Source: an uncultured delta proteobacterium (GTDB lineage: Bacteria; UBA10199; GCA-002796325; 1-14-0-20-49-13). Taken from it: DNA of 5,684 nt. Position numbers and translations under genes: made by a program. The notes beneath the pieces were generated by a model that ran no database searches, had not been told where the DNA came from, and saw only the letters and a list, made by a program, of their open reading frames with translations. The DNA is taken from NCBI GenBank assembly GCA_903868375.1, contig CAIPVD010000090.1:1-5684 (forward strand), read 5' to 3'. Positions 1 to 5,684 of the stretch are shown one piece after another (the stretch's first letter is position 1; every line of letters starts with the position of its first letter).

Positions 1-5
1 ATATA

Positions 6-14
6 CCCTCCTTT
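6..14 (-). promoter_or_regulatory. Shine-Dalgarno of a gene beyond the left edge
   Basis: The 20 nt after the pheT stop hold AAAGGAGGG, the same motif that precedes infC, then TATAT to the edge. A start codon would fall at or just past the boundary. There is no hairpin plus T-run on this strand, so the transcript probably continues. In related clusters ihfA, a MerR-type regulator or zapA can follow pheT; which one follows here cannot be seen. Confidence 0.65.
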
Positions 15-20
15 TTTTAT

Positions 21-2054
21 TTATCTAACTTCAGCACCTAATTTATCTTTTAAATAAGATATCAATTTACTGTGCGTCTCGCCAACTACCTCGTCGGTCA
101 ATGTTCGCGTCGAATCGTAATACATGACCGCATATGCAACGCTCTTTTTTCCTTCCGGGATACCCTTGCCTTTATATACGTCGAAAGGCATTGCGCGCTG
201 GATAATAGCACTTCCGAAATCTTTAATCGAGGAAAGAATGTCGTTAGACTGGACCGAATCATTTAGCAGCAAAGCCACGTCGCGCCTGACAGTCGGGAAA
301 CGTTCGAGCGCCTTGAACGACCGCCTTACCTTATCTGCTTCTGCAACTAATAGATCCCAATTCAGTTCAAAGACGCAGGCATCTTTTTTAACGTCCCACT
401 TTGCGGCAACTGATGGATGTAATAGCCCGCAAGATCCAACTTCCTTGCCGTTCACAATTATCAATGCACTGGCCTTCGGATGAAGAAACGAATATTTTTC
501 CTGTTTCACAAACTTTATTTCAGATATTCCTAGATGTTTAATAAGCGTTTCGCAGACACCTTTTACATCGAAGAAATCGACATCTGCCTCTTTAAATGAC
601 CAGGTAAGGTCCGTGCGCCTTCCATACATAACACCGCTTAAGCGCCGCTCTTCTGTCTCTGCGAGCTTTGCATTCTTTAAGAAGACCGGCCTTATCTCGA
701 AGAGCCTAACACTTTCAGCACCCATGTTCAGATTCAGCCTTAAGTTATTAAGTAATCCCGCGAGGAGTGTCGGCGTCATAGCCGAAAATTCTACGCCAAG
801 AGGATTTGCCAATTTAACCGGTTCTTTTTCGAAAGGTTCGATATCGGACGGCGAACAAAAACCGTAGTTCACAGCTTCGTAAAAACCGTTCGCCTTAAAG
901 AACTCGCGAGCCCTTACACGGTAATTGAAAGCAAGTGGTTTTTGGATCGCGGTCATTTCGAACGATGGACGGCTAACTGGAATCTTATCGTAGCCATGAA
1001 GACGTGCGACCTCTTCCGCAATATCAACAGGCCTTGTAATATCTGGCCTATATGAGGGAACAGTACAAACATCATTCTCGTAAGCAATGCCAAGACTTGA
1101 GAGATAGTTCTTTATATCGGAAGCTTTAACATCGACGCCCAAAAGATCTGAAACATCCTTCGGCGTTATATTTATATTTGCAGGCGTCACATTAAGTGAA
1201 TTGATATCGATGAAGTCTTGTGCCGGAGTTCCGCCAGCTATTTTAATGATAAGGCTTGTGAGTCTTTCAAGATTTTCTAGAGTTGCAGTTCCATCTACAC
1301 CGCGCTCAAACCGTCGTGAAGACTCGCTTCCAAGGCCTAGCCTCTTTGAAGTGCGCCTGACCGTAGATGGTTCGAAGTATGCGCTTTCAAGGAGCACCGA
1401 TGTCGTATCGGGCTTTACTTCCGAATTTGCGCCACCCATAACACCTGCCAATGCAACGGGGCCTTCCGCATCGCAAATTAAAAGGTCTTCGGAGATAAGT
1501 TTTCTCTTTTCGCCATCTAAGGTCACGAACTCGGCATCGCTCCCAGCCTGTCTTACAATTATCTTTTGCCCGCGAACGTAACGGAGGTCGAACGCATGGA
1601 ACGGTTGCCCCGTTTCGATCATCACGTAGTTCGTGGCATCGACCACGTTATTAATAGAGCGGATCCCGCAGGCCTCTAATCTTTTTGCGAGCCAATCTGG
1701 AGAAGGACCTATCTTCAGATTCTGAACAACGCCCGCTGCATATCTTGGGCATTTCTTTTTATCTTTGATCTCAACAGAAACGAACTCTTTGATCTTTTGC
1801 GCACCACGTTCCTGCTTTCCTAGGTTCTTATGTTCCAGTTTCTTGCCAGTTATCGCCGCAACTTCCCGCGCAATTCCAAGAATAGAAAGGCAGTCGCCTC
1901 TGTTAGGAGTAACATTGATATCCATGACCGCATCGTCGTCGTGAATAGCTAACGACTCCACCTCAAAGCCAGACATGGTCAGCTTATCCGCGAGTTCCGC
2001 GGGTTTCACGCTGATATCAACGAATTCTTTTAGCCAGTTATAGGTTACTAACAT
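21..2054 (-). CDS. pheT: Phenylalanyl-tRNA synthetase beta subunit lacking the EMAP/B2 domain
   Basis: Beta subunit of PheRS; it edits mischarged Tyr-tRNA-Phe and helps bind tRNA. It has 677 residues against about 795 in E. coli. B1 begins normally (NWLKEFVD, 6-13; LTMSGFEVES, 25-34) and then runs straight into MDINVTPNRGDCLS (44-57). These two stretches are normally separated by the OB-fold EMAP-like tRNA-binding domain (B2, about 110 residues), which is absent. B3/B4 has CGIRSINNVVDATNY (129-143), GQPFHAFD (149-156; editing-site His153), LAGVMGG (202-208), LLESAYF (221-227) and RRFERGVD (247-254). B5 ends in PSYRPDITRPVDIAEEVAR (333-351), GYDKIP. The catalytic-like B6/B7 region covers about 370-575. 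The C-terminal FDX-ACB anticodon-binding domain is intact: RFPTVRRDVAL (585-595), FDVYKGKGIPEGKKS (624-638), DSTRTLTDEVV. The start is 3 nt after the pheS stop without a Shine-Dalgarno. The deletion is clean and in frame, so this looks like a functional short form and not a damaged gene. Confidence 0.97.
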   Translation of the reverse strand: MLVTYNWLKEFVDISVKPAELADKLTMSGFEVESLAIHDDDAVMDINVTPNRGDCLSILGIAREVAAITGKKLEHKNLGKQERGAQKIKEFVSVEIKDKKKCPRYAAGVVQNLKIGPSPDWLAKRLEACGIRSINNVVDATNYVMIETGQPFHAFDLRYVRGQKIIVRQAGSDAEFVTLDGEKRKLISEDLLICDAEGPVALAGVMGGANSEVKPDTTSVLLESAYFEPSTVRRTSKRLGLGSESSRRFERGVDGTATLENLERLTSLIIKIAGGTPAQDFIDINSLNVTPANINITPKDVSDLLGVDVKASDIKNYLSSLGIAYENDVCTVPSYRPDITRPVDIAEEVARLHGYDKIPVSRPSFEMTAIQKPLAFNYRVRAREFFKANGFYEAVNYGFCSPSDIEPFEKEPVKLANPLGVEFSAMTPTLLAGLLNNLRLNLNMGAESVRLFEIRPVFLKNAKLAETEERRLSGVMYGRRTDLTWSFKEADVDFFDVKGVCETLIKHLGISEIKFVKQEKYSFLHPKASALIIVNGKEVGSCGLLHPSVAAKWDVKKDACVFELNWDLLVAEADKVRRSFKALERFPTVRRDVALLLNDSVQSNDILSSIKDFGSAIIQRAMPFDVYKGKGIPEGKKSVAYAVMYYDSTRTLTDEVVGETHSKLISYLKDKLGAEVR

Positions 2055-2057
2055 AAA

Positions 2058-3110
2058 TTAGAACTGTCTCAAAAATCTTATATCGTTCTCAAAAAATAAT
2101 CTAATATCCGAAACGCCATATTTCAGCATTGCGATACGTTCAACTCCCATGCCGAACGCAAAGCCCTTAACTTTTTTAGGATCGTAACCAACCGCTTCGA
2201 ACACCGCCGGATGTACCATTCCAGCACCAAGTATCTCCATCCAACCCGTTTGTTTGCAAACACGACAAGGTTCACCAGTTGGCGTTACCTTCTTACCTCT
2301 GCACATCATGCACTGGATATCTACCTCGGCAGATGGCTCTGTGAACGGGAAGAAGCTTGGCCTAAAACTAACCGCAAAATCTCCGCCGAACATCTGATGA
2401 AGGAATTCGGTTAGCGTACCTTTAAGGTGCGCCATCGTGATATTCTCATCGACGACCAACCCTTCCACCTGATGGAACATCGGGCTGTGCGTGATATCTG
2501 CGTCACGCCTATAGACCGCTCCAGGAAATATCGCGCGGATCGGCGGCTTAGCCTTCTTCATCACGTGGATCTGCATTGGAGATGTGTGGGTACGAAGAAG
2601 ATGTTCGGACGAGCCTTCGATATAGAAAGTGTCCTGCATATCGCGGGCAGGATGGTCCTTAGCAACGTTCAACGCTTCGAAGTTAAAGTAATCGGTTTCG
2701 ATCTCCGGGCCTTCGAAGATGGAAAAACCAAGGCCTGTGAAGATCTCTTCCATTCGAAGAAGTATCTGGCTTACCGGATGGGTGCTTCCAGGAAGGTTCG
2801 CCACGCGCCCAGGCAATGTGATATCTACCTGTTCGCCAAGCGCCTTATCTATTCCTTTGGACTTAAGCTCGTTCTCGAGCGAATCGAAACGTGTCGTTAG
2901 CTGTACCTTCAGCGTATTGATTCGTGATCCGGCTGCCGGGCGTTCTTCGGAAGGCAAGCTCCCGAGCATCTTTAAAAGGTCCGTGACTACACCTTTACGC
3001 CCAAGAAAATAAGCCCTTGCTACTTTAAGGTCCTCGTCGGACTTGACGGTAGCGGCCTTCTCTTTAGCTTCGACTTCGATGTTTGCAAGCCGGTCCAGTA
3101 GCTGGTTCAT
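2058..3110 (-). CDS. pheS: Phenylalanyl-tRNA synthetase alpha subunit
   Basis: Catalytic subunit of the alpha2-beta2 enzyme that charges tRNA-Phe; it acts with pheT next door. It has 350 residues (E. coli 327). The N-terminal coiled-coil region covers about 1-90, with FLGRKG at 35-40. The catalytic domain shows FEGPEIETDYFNFEALN (132-148), HTSP (175-178), motif 2 as PGAVYRRD (196-203) and HSPMFHQVEG (208-217). It continues with FRPSFFPFTEPSAEVD (249-264), and motif 3 is GFAFGMGVERIAML (316-329) with Arg325. Four cysteines (267, 270, 282, 285) form two CxxC pairs in a loop just after EVD, a likely zinc knuckle. Bacillus-type PheS has a similar pair set, E. coli does not. The start is 3 nt after the rplT stop and no Shine-Dalgarno is seen in the preceding 30 nt, so translation probably depends on coupling to rplT. 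There is no room for a pheM-type leader peptide or attenuator. Confidence 0.98.
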   Translation of the reverse strand: MNQLLDRLANIEVEAKEKAATVKSDEDLKVARAYFLGRKGVVTDLLKMLGSLPSEERPAAGSRINTLKVQLTTRFDSLENELKSKGIDKALGEQVDITLPGRVANLPGSTHPVSQILLRMEEIFTGLGFSIFEGPEIETDYFNFEALNVAKDHPARDMQDTFYIEGSSEHLLRTHTSPMQIHVMKKAKPPIRAIFPGAVYRRDADITHSPMFHQVEGLVVDENITMAHLKGTLTEFLHQMFGGDFAVSFRPSFFPFTEPSAEVDIQCMMCRGKKVTPTGEPCRVCKQTGWMEILGAGMVHPAVFEAVGYDPKKVKGFAFGMGVERIAMLKYGVSDIRLFFENDIRFLRQF

Positions 3111-3113
3111 TTT

Positions 3114-3458
3114 TTAACGGGCTAACGCTGCTATTGCAGCAAAGTCCTTGGGATTGCTAATTGCAACTTCGGCCAAGACCTTTCTATCGAGCGCGATGCC
3201 TGCCTTTTTAAGGCCAGCGATCATTTTGCTGTAAGAAGTTCCATTCTCCTTTGCAGCTGCGCTGATACGGACGTTCCAAAGCGCCCTAAAGTCGCGTTTT
3301 TTCGCACGACGATCTTTAAATGCGTAATCCAAGCCCTTTTCAACGGCTTCGGTTGCTGTCCTGATAAGTTTACTACGGCCACCATAGTAGCCCTTCGCCA
3401 TTTTCAGGACCTTATTGCGGCGCCTTCGCGCTTTAAATCCACGTTTTGCTCTCGGCAT
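3114..3458 (-). CDS. rplT: 50S ribosomal protein bL20
   Basis: Early-assembly 23S rRNA-binding protein of the 50S subunit, and in several bacteria a translational repressor of its own operon. It has 114 residues (E. coli 118). The strongly basic N-terminal extension (MPRAKRGFKARRRRNKVLKM) and AKGYYGGRSKLIRTA (21-35) match the rRNA-threading part. DRRAKKRDFRALWNVRISAA (49-68) and NGTSYSKMIAGLKKAGIALD (72-91) match the globular C-terminal domain. The start ATG is preceded by AAGGAG at good spacing. The stop TAA (3116-3114) is followed by one codon-length spacer and then the pheS ATG in the same frame. Confidence 0.97.
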   Translation of the reverse strand: MPRAKRGFKARRRRNKVLKMAKGYYGGRSKLIRTATEAVEKGLDYAFKDRRAKKRDFRALWNVRISAAAKENGTSYSKMIAGLKKAGIALDRKVLAEVAISNPKDFAAIAALAR

Positions 3459-3464
3459 ATTACA

Positions 3465-3470
3465 CTCCTT
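3465..3470 (-). promoter_or_regulatory. Shine-Dalgarno of rplT
   Basis: AAGGAG lies in the 27-nt rpmI-rplT gap, with a 6-nt spacer (TGTAAT) to the rplT ATG. It is the last clear ribosome binding site before the one after pheT; pheS and pheT have none. Confidence 0.85.
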
Positions 3471-3485
3471 GTTAATTCTTATTCA

Positions 3486-3683
3486 TTACGAATAAGGCAT
3501 GAGCTTTCTTAGTTTCGTCATATCTTCCTCTGCAACGAGCGTCAGAGAAGAAAGGCGCCTTTTCTGCGCGTTCCCCTTGGACGTTAGGATATGACGAAGC
3601 ATAGCTCTTTTCATCTTCACCTTTCCTGTCTTGGTGAATTTGAACCTCTTTTTTGCTCCACTGTTCGTTTTTAACTTTGGCAT
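3486..3683 (-). CDS. rpmI: 50S ribosomal protein bL35
   Basis: Small basic protein of the large ribosomal subunit. From ATG at 3683-3681 it has 65 residues, the standard bL35 length, with the family N-terminus MPKLKTNSGAKKRF, then KFTKTGKVKMKRA, and the conserved HILTSKGNAQKRRL (31-44). The C-terminus ends in KLRKLMPYS. An upstream in-frame TTG at 3710 would add nine residues overlapping infC and absent from the family, so it is rejected. The stop is TAA at 3488-3486. The gene sits between infC and rplT as in most bacteria. In E. coli, bL20 represses rpmI and rplT translation through an mRNA fold in this area; whether such a fold exists here cannot be told by eye. Confidence 0.97.
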   Translation of the reverse strand: MPKLKTNSGAKKRFKFTKTGKVKMKRAMLRHILTSKGNAQKRRLSSLTLVAEEDMTKLRKLMPYS

Positions 3684-3684
3684 A

Positions 3685-4209
3685 CTATTTTCCTTTCGGC
3701 GCAGGTCCAAATATCATGTTGAGGAACCTGCCTTCCATTTTTGATCTCTGTTCTGGTACTGCTAATGTTCCAAGTTCAGTGGTAATGCGATCCATCATCT
3801 TTCTGCCTATCTCCTGATGGGCCATTTCTCTACCTCTGAACTGAACCGTAACTTTTACTTTATCTCCTTCTTCCAAGAACCGTTTGATATGCTTGACCTT
3901 GGTCATAAGATCGTGCTCATCGGTCGCCGGGCGAAGCCTTATCTCTTTCAACTTTATAACCGCCTGGTGCTTCTTTGCCTCGTGTTCCTTCTTGGCAATA
4001 TCGTATTTATATTTGCCATGATCCATTATTTTACAGACCGGCGGCCTTGCCATCGGCGAAATTTCCACAAGGTCTAACCCGAACTCTTCCGCCTTTTTTA
4101 ATGCATCGCGCGTCTGAAAAACGCCCATCTGCGAACCATCGGGCCCAATGAGCCTTACTTCCGGGATACGGATCCTAAAATTTATCCTTAATTCTTTTTC
4201 TCTGCTGAT
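3685..4209 (-). CDS. infC: Translation initiation factor IF3, AUC start codon
   Basis: IF3 binds the 30S subunit, keeps it apart from 50S and proofreads the start codon and initiator tRNA. Read from AUC at 4209-4207 the protein has 174 residues, the usual family length (E. coli 180). The N-domain has RINFRIRIPEVRLIG (8-22), LDLVEISPMARPPVCKIMDH (45-64) and GKYKYD (65-70). A lysine-rich linker (about 71-85) leads to the C-domain with KEIRLRP (88-94), FLEEGDKVKVTVQFRGREM (111-129) and FLNMIFGPAPKGK at the end. The first in-frame ATG (4128) would delete 27 residues, including the conserved RIN...PEVRLIG segment, so it is not the start. Non-AUG starts (AUU, AUC, AUA) are known for infC in many bacteria and make the gene self-repressing, because IF3 rejects such codons. 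The gene sits 14 nt after thrS and 1 nt before rpmI, whose ribosome binding site lies inside its last codons. Confidence 0.96.
   Translation of the reverse strand: MSREKELRINFRIRIPEVRLIGPDGSQMGVFQTRDALKKAEEFGLDLVEISPMARPPVCKIMDHGKYKYDIAKKEHEAKKHQAVIKLKEIRLRPATDEHDLMTKVKHIKRFLEEGDKVKVTVQFRGREMAHQEIGRKMMDRITTELGTLAVPEQRSKMEGRFLNMIFGPAPKGK
3691..3696 (-). promoter_or_regulatory. Shine-Dalgarno of rpmI inside the infC 3' end
   Basis: AAAGGA overlaps the last infC codons and is followed by a 7-nt spacer that contains the infC TAG stop, then the rpmI ATG. Ribosomes ending infC would uncover or re-use this site, so the two genes are probably translationally coupled. It supports the rpmI start at 3683 over an upstream TTG at 3710. 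Confidence 0.75.
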
Positions 4210-4214
4210 ACTGC

Positions 4215-4221
4215 CCTCCTT
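4215..4221 (-). promoter_or_regulatory. Shine-Dalgarno of infC, fixes the AUC start
   Basis: AAGGAGG lies in the 14-nt gap between the thrS stop and infC. The AUC codon at 4209-4207 follows after a 5-nt spacer (GCAGT). No ATG, GTG or TTG lies at a usable distance in the IF3 frame, so this strong site points to AUC as the initiator. Confidence 0.85.
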
Positions 4222-4223
4222 TG

Positions 4224-5684
4224 TTATTTCTTTTCTTCTATTTCGGCTTTTGCCAGTTCAACGAACTTAGCAGCTTCCATCACACCAAGATCGCCTTTAG
4301 CTCGTGAGCGAACGGCAACCGAATTAGCTTCTGCTTCTTTTGCGCCGATGACGAGCATATAAGGAACCTTTTGCATCTGCGATTCGCGGATCTTAAGGCC
4401 CAGCTTCTCGCCTCGGTCGTCTATTTCAACGCGTAAGCCTGCGGCTCTAAGTGTTGCCGCAACTCCCTTTGCATATTCTGCCTGTGCATCGGATATCGTA
4501 AGTATGTTCGCCTGAACTGGTGCTAGCCACAGTGGGAAGGCGCCTGCATAATGTTCTGTAAGCACTCCGAAGAAACGTTCTAAGCTTCCAAGCAGCGCTC
4601 TGTGAACCATGTAAGGCCTGTGTTTCTGGCCATCTGCTCCAATGTAATGCATATCGAAACGTTCCGGCATATTAAAGTCGAACTGGATCGTCGTCATCTG
4701 CCATTCACGGCCTATCGCATCTTTAATTTTCAAGTCTATCTTTGGGCCGTAGAAAGCGCCGCCGCCTTCGTCTAGTTCATATTCAAGTTTTTCGGCATCG
4801 ATCGCCTTCTTAAGTGCGGCCGTTGCCTGATTCCATCTTGCAGGATCGCCGACCGCTTTTTCCGGGCGAGTTGCAAGATAAGCCTTAATGTTTGTGAATC
4901 CGAACGACTTCCACATTGCCAGCGAAAAACGCAAGACCTCTAAAATTTCGTTCTCTATTTGTTCAGGCGTACAGAAAATGTGGGCATCGTCTTGCGTAAA
5001 TCCGCGAACGCGCAGCAAACCGTGCAACACACCGCTCTTTTCATAACGGTACACGGTGCCAAGCTCCGCCCAGCGCAAAGGCAGATCGCGGTACGACCTG
5101 GCCTTTTTCATGTAGATCTGAATATGGAACGGGCAGTTCATCGGCTTAACGTAATAATCGTTATGATCGATATCCATCGGCGAATACATTCCTTCGCGAT
5201 AGAAACCAAGATGCCCCGATGTTTCCCAAAGTGTGCTGCGTCCGATATGCGGAGTATATAAAATGTCGTAACCGTTCTTGTAGTGTTCCTGCTTCCAGAA
5301 TGTTTCGATGGAATCGCGAATGCGTGCGCCCTTTGGATGCCAAAGGACGAGTCCCGCGCCATATTCGTCCATCGTGGAGAAAAGGTCGAGCTGCATTCCA
5401 AGTTTTCTGTGGTCGCGCTTTTCGGCTTCGTCTAAAAGTTTAAGATAATCTTCTAGCTGTTTCTTGTCGGCAAATGCAGTTCCATAGATGCGCTGAAGCA
5501 TCTGGTTCTTTTCATCGCCGCGCCAGTATGCTCCGGCAGTGGTCAGCAGCTTGAATGCCTTGAGCCGGCCAGTGTCGGGCAGGTGCGGACCGCGGCACAT
5601 GTCCAGAAAGTCGCCCTGGGCGTACAGGCTGACCGCGGCGACGTTGTCGGACTTGACCAGGTCGTCGATCATTTCCACCTTGTA
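4224..5684 (-). CDS. thrS: Threonyl-tRNA synthetase, 3' part (5' end beyond window)
   Basis: Class II synthetase that charges tRNA-Thr with threonine in the cytosol. The frame is open to the right edge (first codon TAC at 5684-5682), giving 486 residues. Numbering from that edge: CRGPH at 30-34 is the second half of the zinc-binding editing (SAD) site. AGAYWRGD begins at 50, and the catalytic core spans about 100-380. The three expected zinc ligands are present: Cys184 in MNCPFH, His235 in QDDAHIF and His361 in MVHRALLG. Motif 2 (RVRGFTQDDAH, from 225) and motif 3 (LLGSLERFFG, 364-373) are intact. The anticodon-binding domain starts at WLAPVQ (386). These ligands sit 150 positions lower than in E. 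coli ThrS, so about 150 residues (TGS domain and first part of SAD) lie outside the window. The stop is TAA at 4226-4224, 14 nt before infC. The 5'-most roughly 130 nt have very different codon use from the rest (see findings). Confidence 0.98.
   Translation of the reverse strand, partial: YKVEMIDDLVKSDNVAAVSLYAQGDFLDMCRGPHLPDTGRLKAFKLLTTAGAYWRGDEKNQMLQRIYGTAFADKKQLEDYLKLLDEAEKRDHRKLGMQLDLFSTMDEYGAGLVLWHPKGARIRDSIETFWKQEHYKNGYDILYTPHIGRSTLWETSGHLGFYREGMYSPMDIDHNDYYVKPMNCPFHIQIYMKKARSYRDLPLRWAELGTVYRYEKSGVLHGLLRVRGFTQDDAHIFCTPEQIENEILEVLRFSLAMWKSFGFTNIKAYLATRPEKAVGDPARWNQATAALKKAIDAEKLEYELDEGGGAFYGPKIDLKIKDAIGREWQMTTIQFDFNMPERFDMHYIGADGQKHRPYMVHRALLGSLERFFGVLTEHYAGAFPLWLAPVQANILTISDAQAEYAKGVAATLRAAGLRVEIDDRGEKLGLKIRESQMQKVPYMLVIGAKEAEANSVAVRSRAKGDLGVMEAAKFVELAKAEIEEKK
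5520..5684. other. GC-rich segment inside thrS with foreign-looking codon use
   Basis: By hand count, 5521-5640 is 81/120 G+C (about 68%), while sampled 60-nt blocks elsewhere give 38%, 42% and 57%. In thrS codons from 5678 downward, 36 of the first 40 end in G or C, with leucine almost always CTG. A 40-codon block starting at TTT of GTAFADKK has only 21 of 40, with leucine as CTT, CTA, TTA and CTC. The change falls over the highly conserved AGAYWRGD...MLQRIYGTAF stretch and the protein reads through without a break. Either a recombinant thrS allele or a contig join could produce this; the sequence alone does not decide. Confidence 0.55.

Noticed and set aside
12..18. Run of seven T on the plus strand as an intrinsic terminator
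   Set aside because: All genes are on the minus strand, where this is an A-run and part of a ribosome binding site; no GC-rich hairpin precedes it on the plus strand.
1201..1581. 126-codon open frame on the plus strand
   Set aside because: Antisense to the PheT B3/B4 region, serine/arginine-rich composition typical of reverse reading; no family resemblance.
21..2054. Short PheT as a frameshifted or degraded gene
   Set aside because: The reading frame is unbroken and all domains other than B2 retain their motifs, so a clean domain absence fits better than decay.
2427..2900. 157-codon open frame on the plus strand
   Set aside because: Lies fully antisense to pheS, shows no recognisable domain and no ribosome binding site I can see; it is a shadow of the real gene.
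3684..3710. TTG at 3710 as an extended rpmI start
   Set aside because: The added nine residues overlap infC and are not found in bL35, which begins MPKLKTNSGAKKR; the better SD is at 3691-3696.
3817..4077. 86-codon plus-strand frame with a hydrophobic, membrane-like stretch
   Set aside because: The hydrophobicity comes from reading the Lys/Glu-rich IF3 codons (AAG, GAA) in antisense as Leu and Phe; it overlaps infC fully.
4126..4128. ATG as the infC start
   Set aside because: It would remove the conserved RIN...PEVRLIG N-terminus and lacks a well-placed Shine-Dalgarno; the AUC at 4209 has both.
5138..5401. 87- and 60-codon minus-strand frames inside thrS
   Set aside because: Alternative frames of thrS, whose own frame is fully supported by conserved motifs in this stretch.

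Overview
The window is a single-direction block of translation genes, all on the minus strand. In transcription order (high to low coordinate) they are thrS (3' part only), infC, rpmI, rplT, pheS and pheT. They encode threonyl-tRNA synthetase, initiation factor IF3, ribosomal proteins bL35 and bL20, and the alpha and beta subunits of phenylalanyl-tRNA synthetase. This is the classic bacterial thrS-infC-rpmI-rplT-pheS-pheT cluster, so the source is a bacterium. The lineage cannot be fixed from the sequence. Base composition is about 40-50% GC by hand count in most places. The IF3 AUC start and the look of the PheS active-site segments would fit a deltaproteobacterial-type or uncultured (MAG) lineage, but that is a weak inference.

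Layout: thrS runs in from the right edge and stops at 4224. infC follows after 14 nt and starts on a non-standard AUC codon at 4209-4207 behind a strong Shine-Dalgarno. rpmI starts 1 nt after the infC stop. rplT follows 27 nt later with its own Shine-Dalgarno. pheS and pheT each start exactly 3 nt after the preceding stop, with no visible Shine-Dalgarno of their own. After the pheT stop (21-23) the last 20 nt hold no terminator but do hold a strong Shine-Dalgarno, so the operon continues off the left edge. There is no gene-free stretch above 30 nt.

The genes form one expression unit for translation: charging of tRNA-Thr and tRNA-Phe, initiation, and 50S assembly. Tight spacing, a ribosome binding site buried in the preceding gene, and the AUC start suggest control mainly by translational coupling and by IF3 autoregulation.

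There is no novel multi-gene system here. The points worth a second look are a bacterial-type PheT that lacks the whole N-terminal EMAP/OB-fold (B2) tRNA-binding domain, the AUC start of infC, an abrupt GC and codon-use change inside thrS near the right edge (mosaic gene or assembly join), and the SD-less TAA-NNN-ATG junctions.
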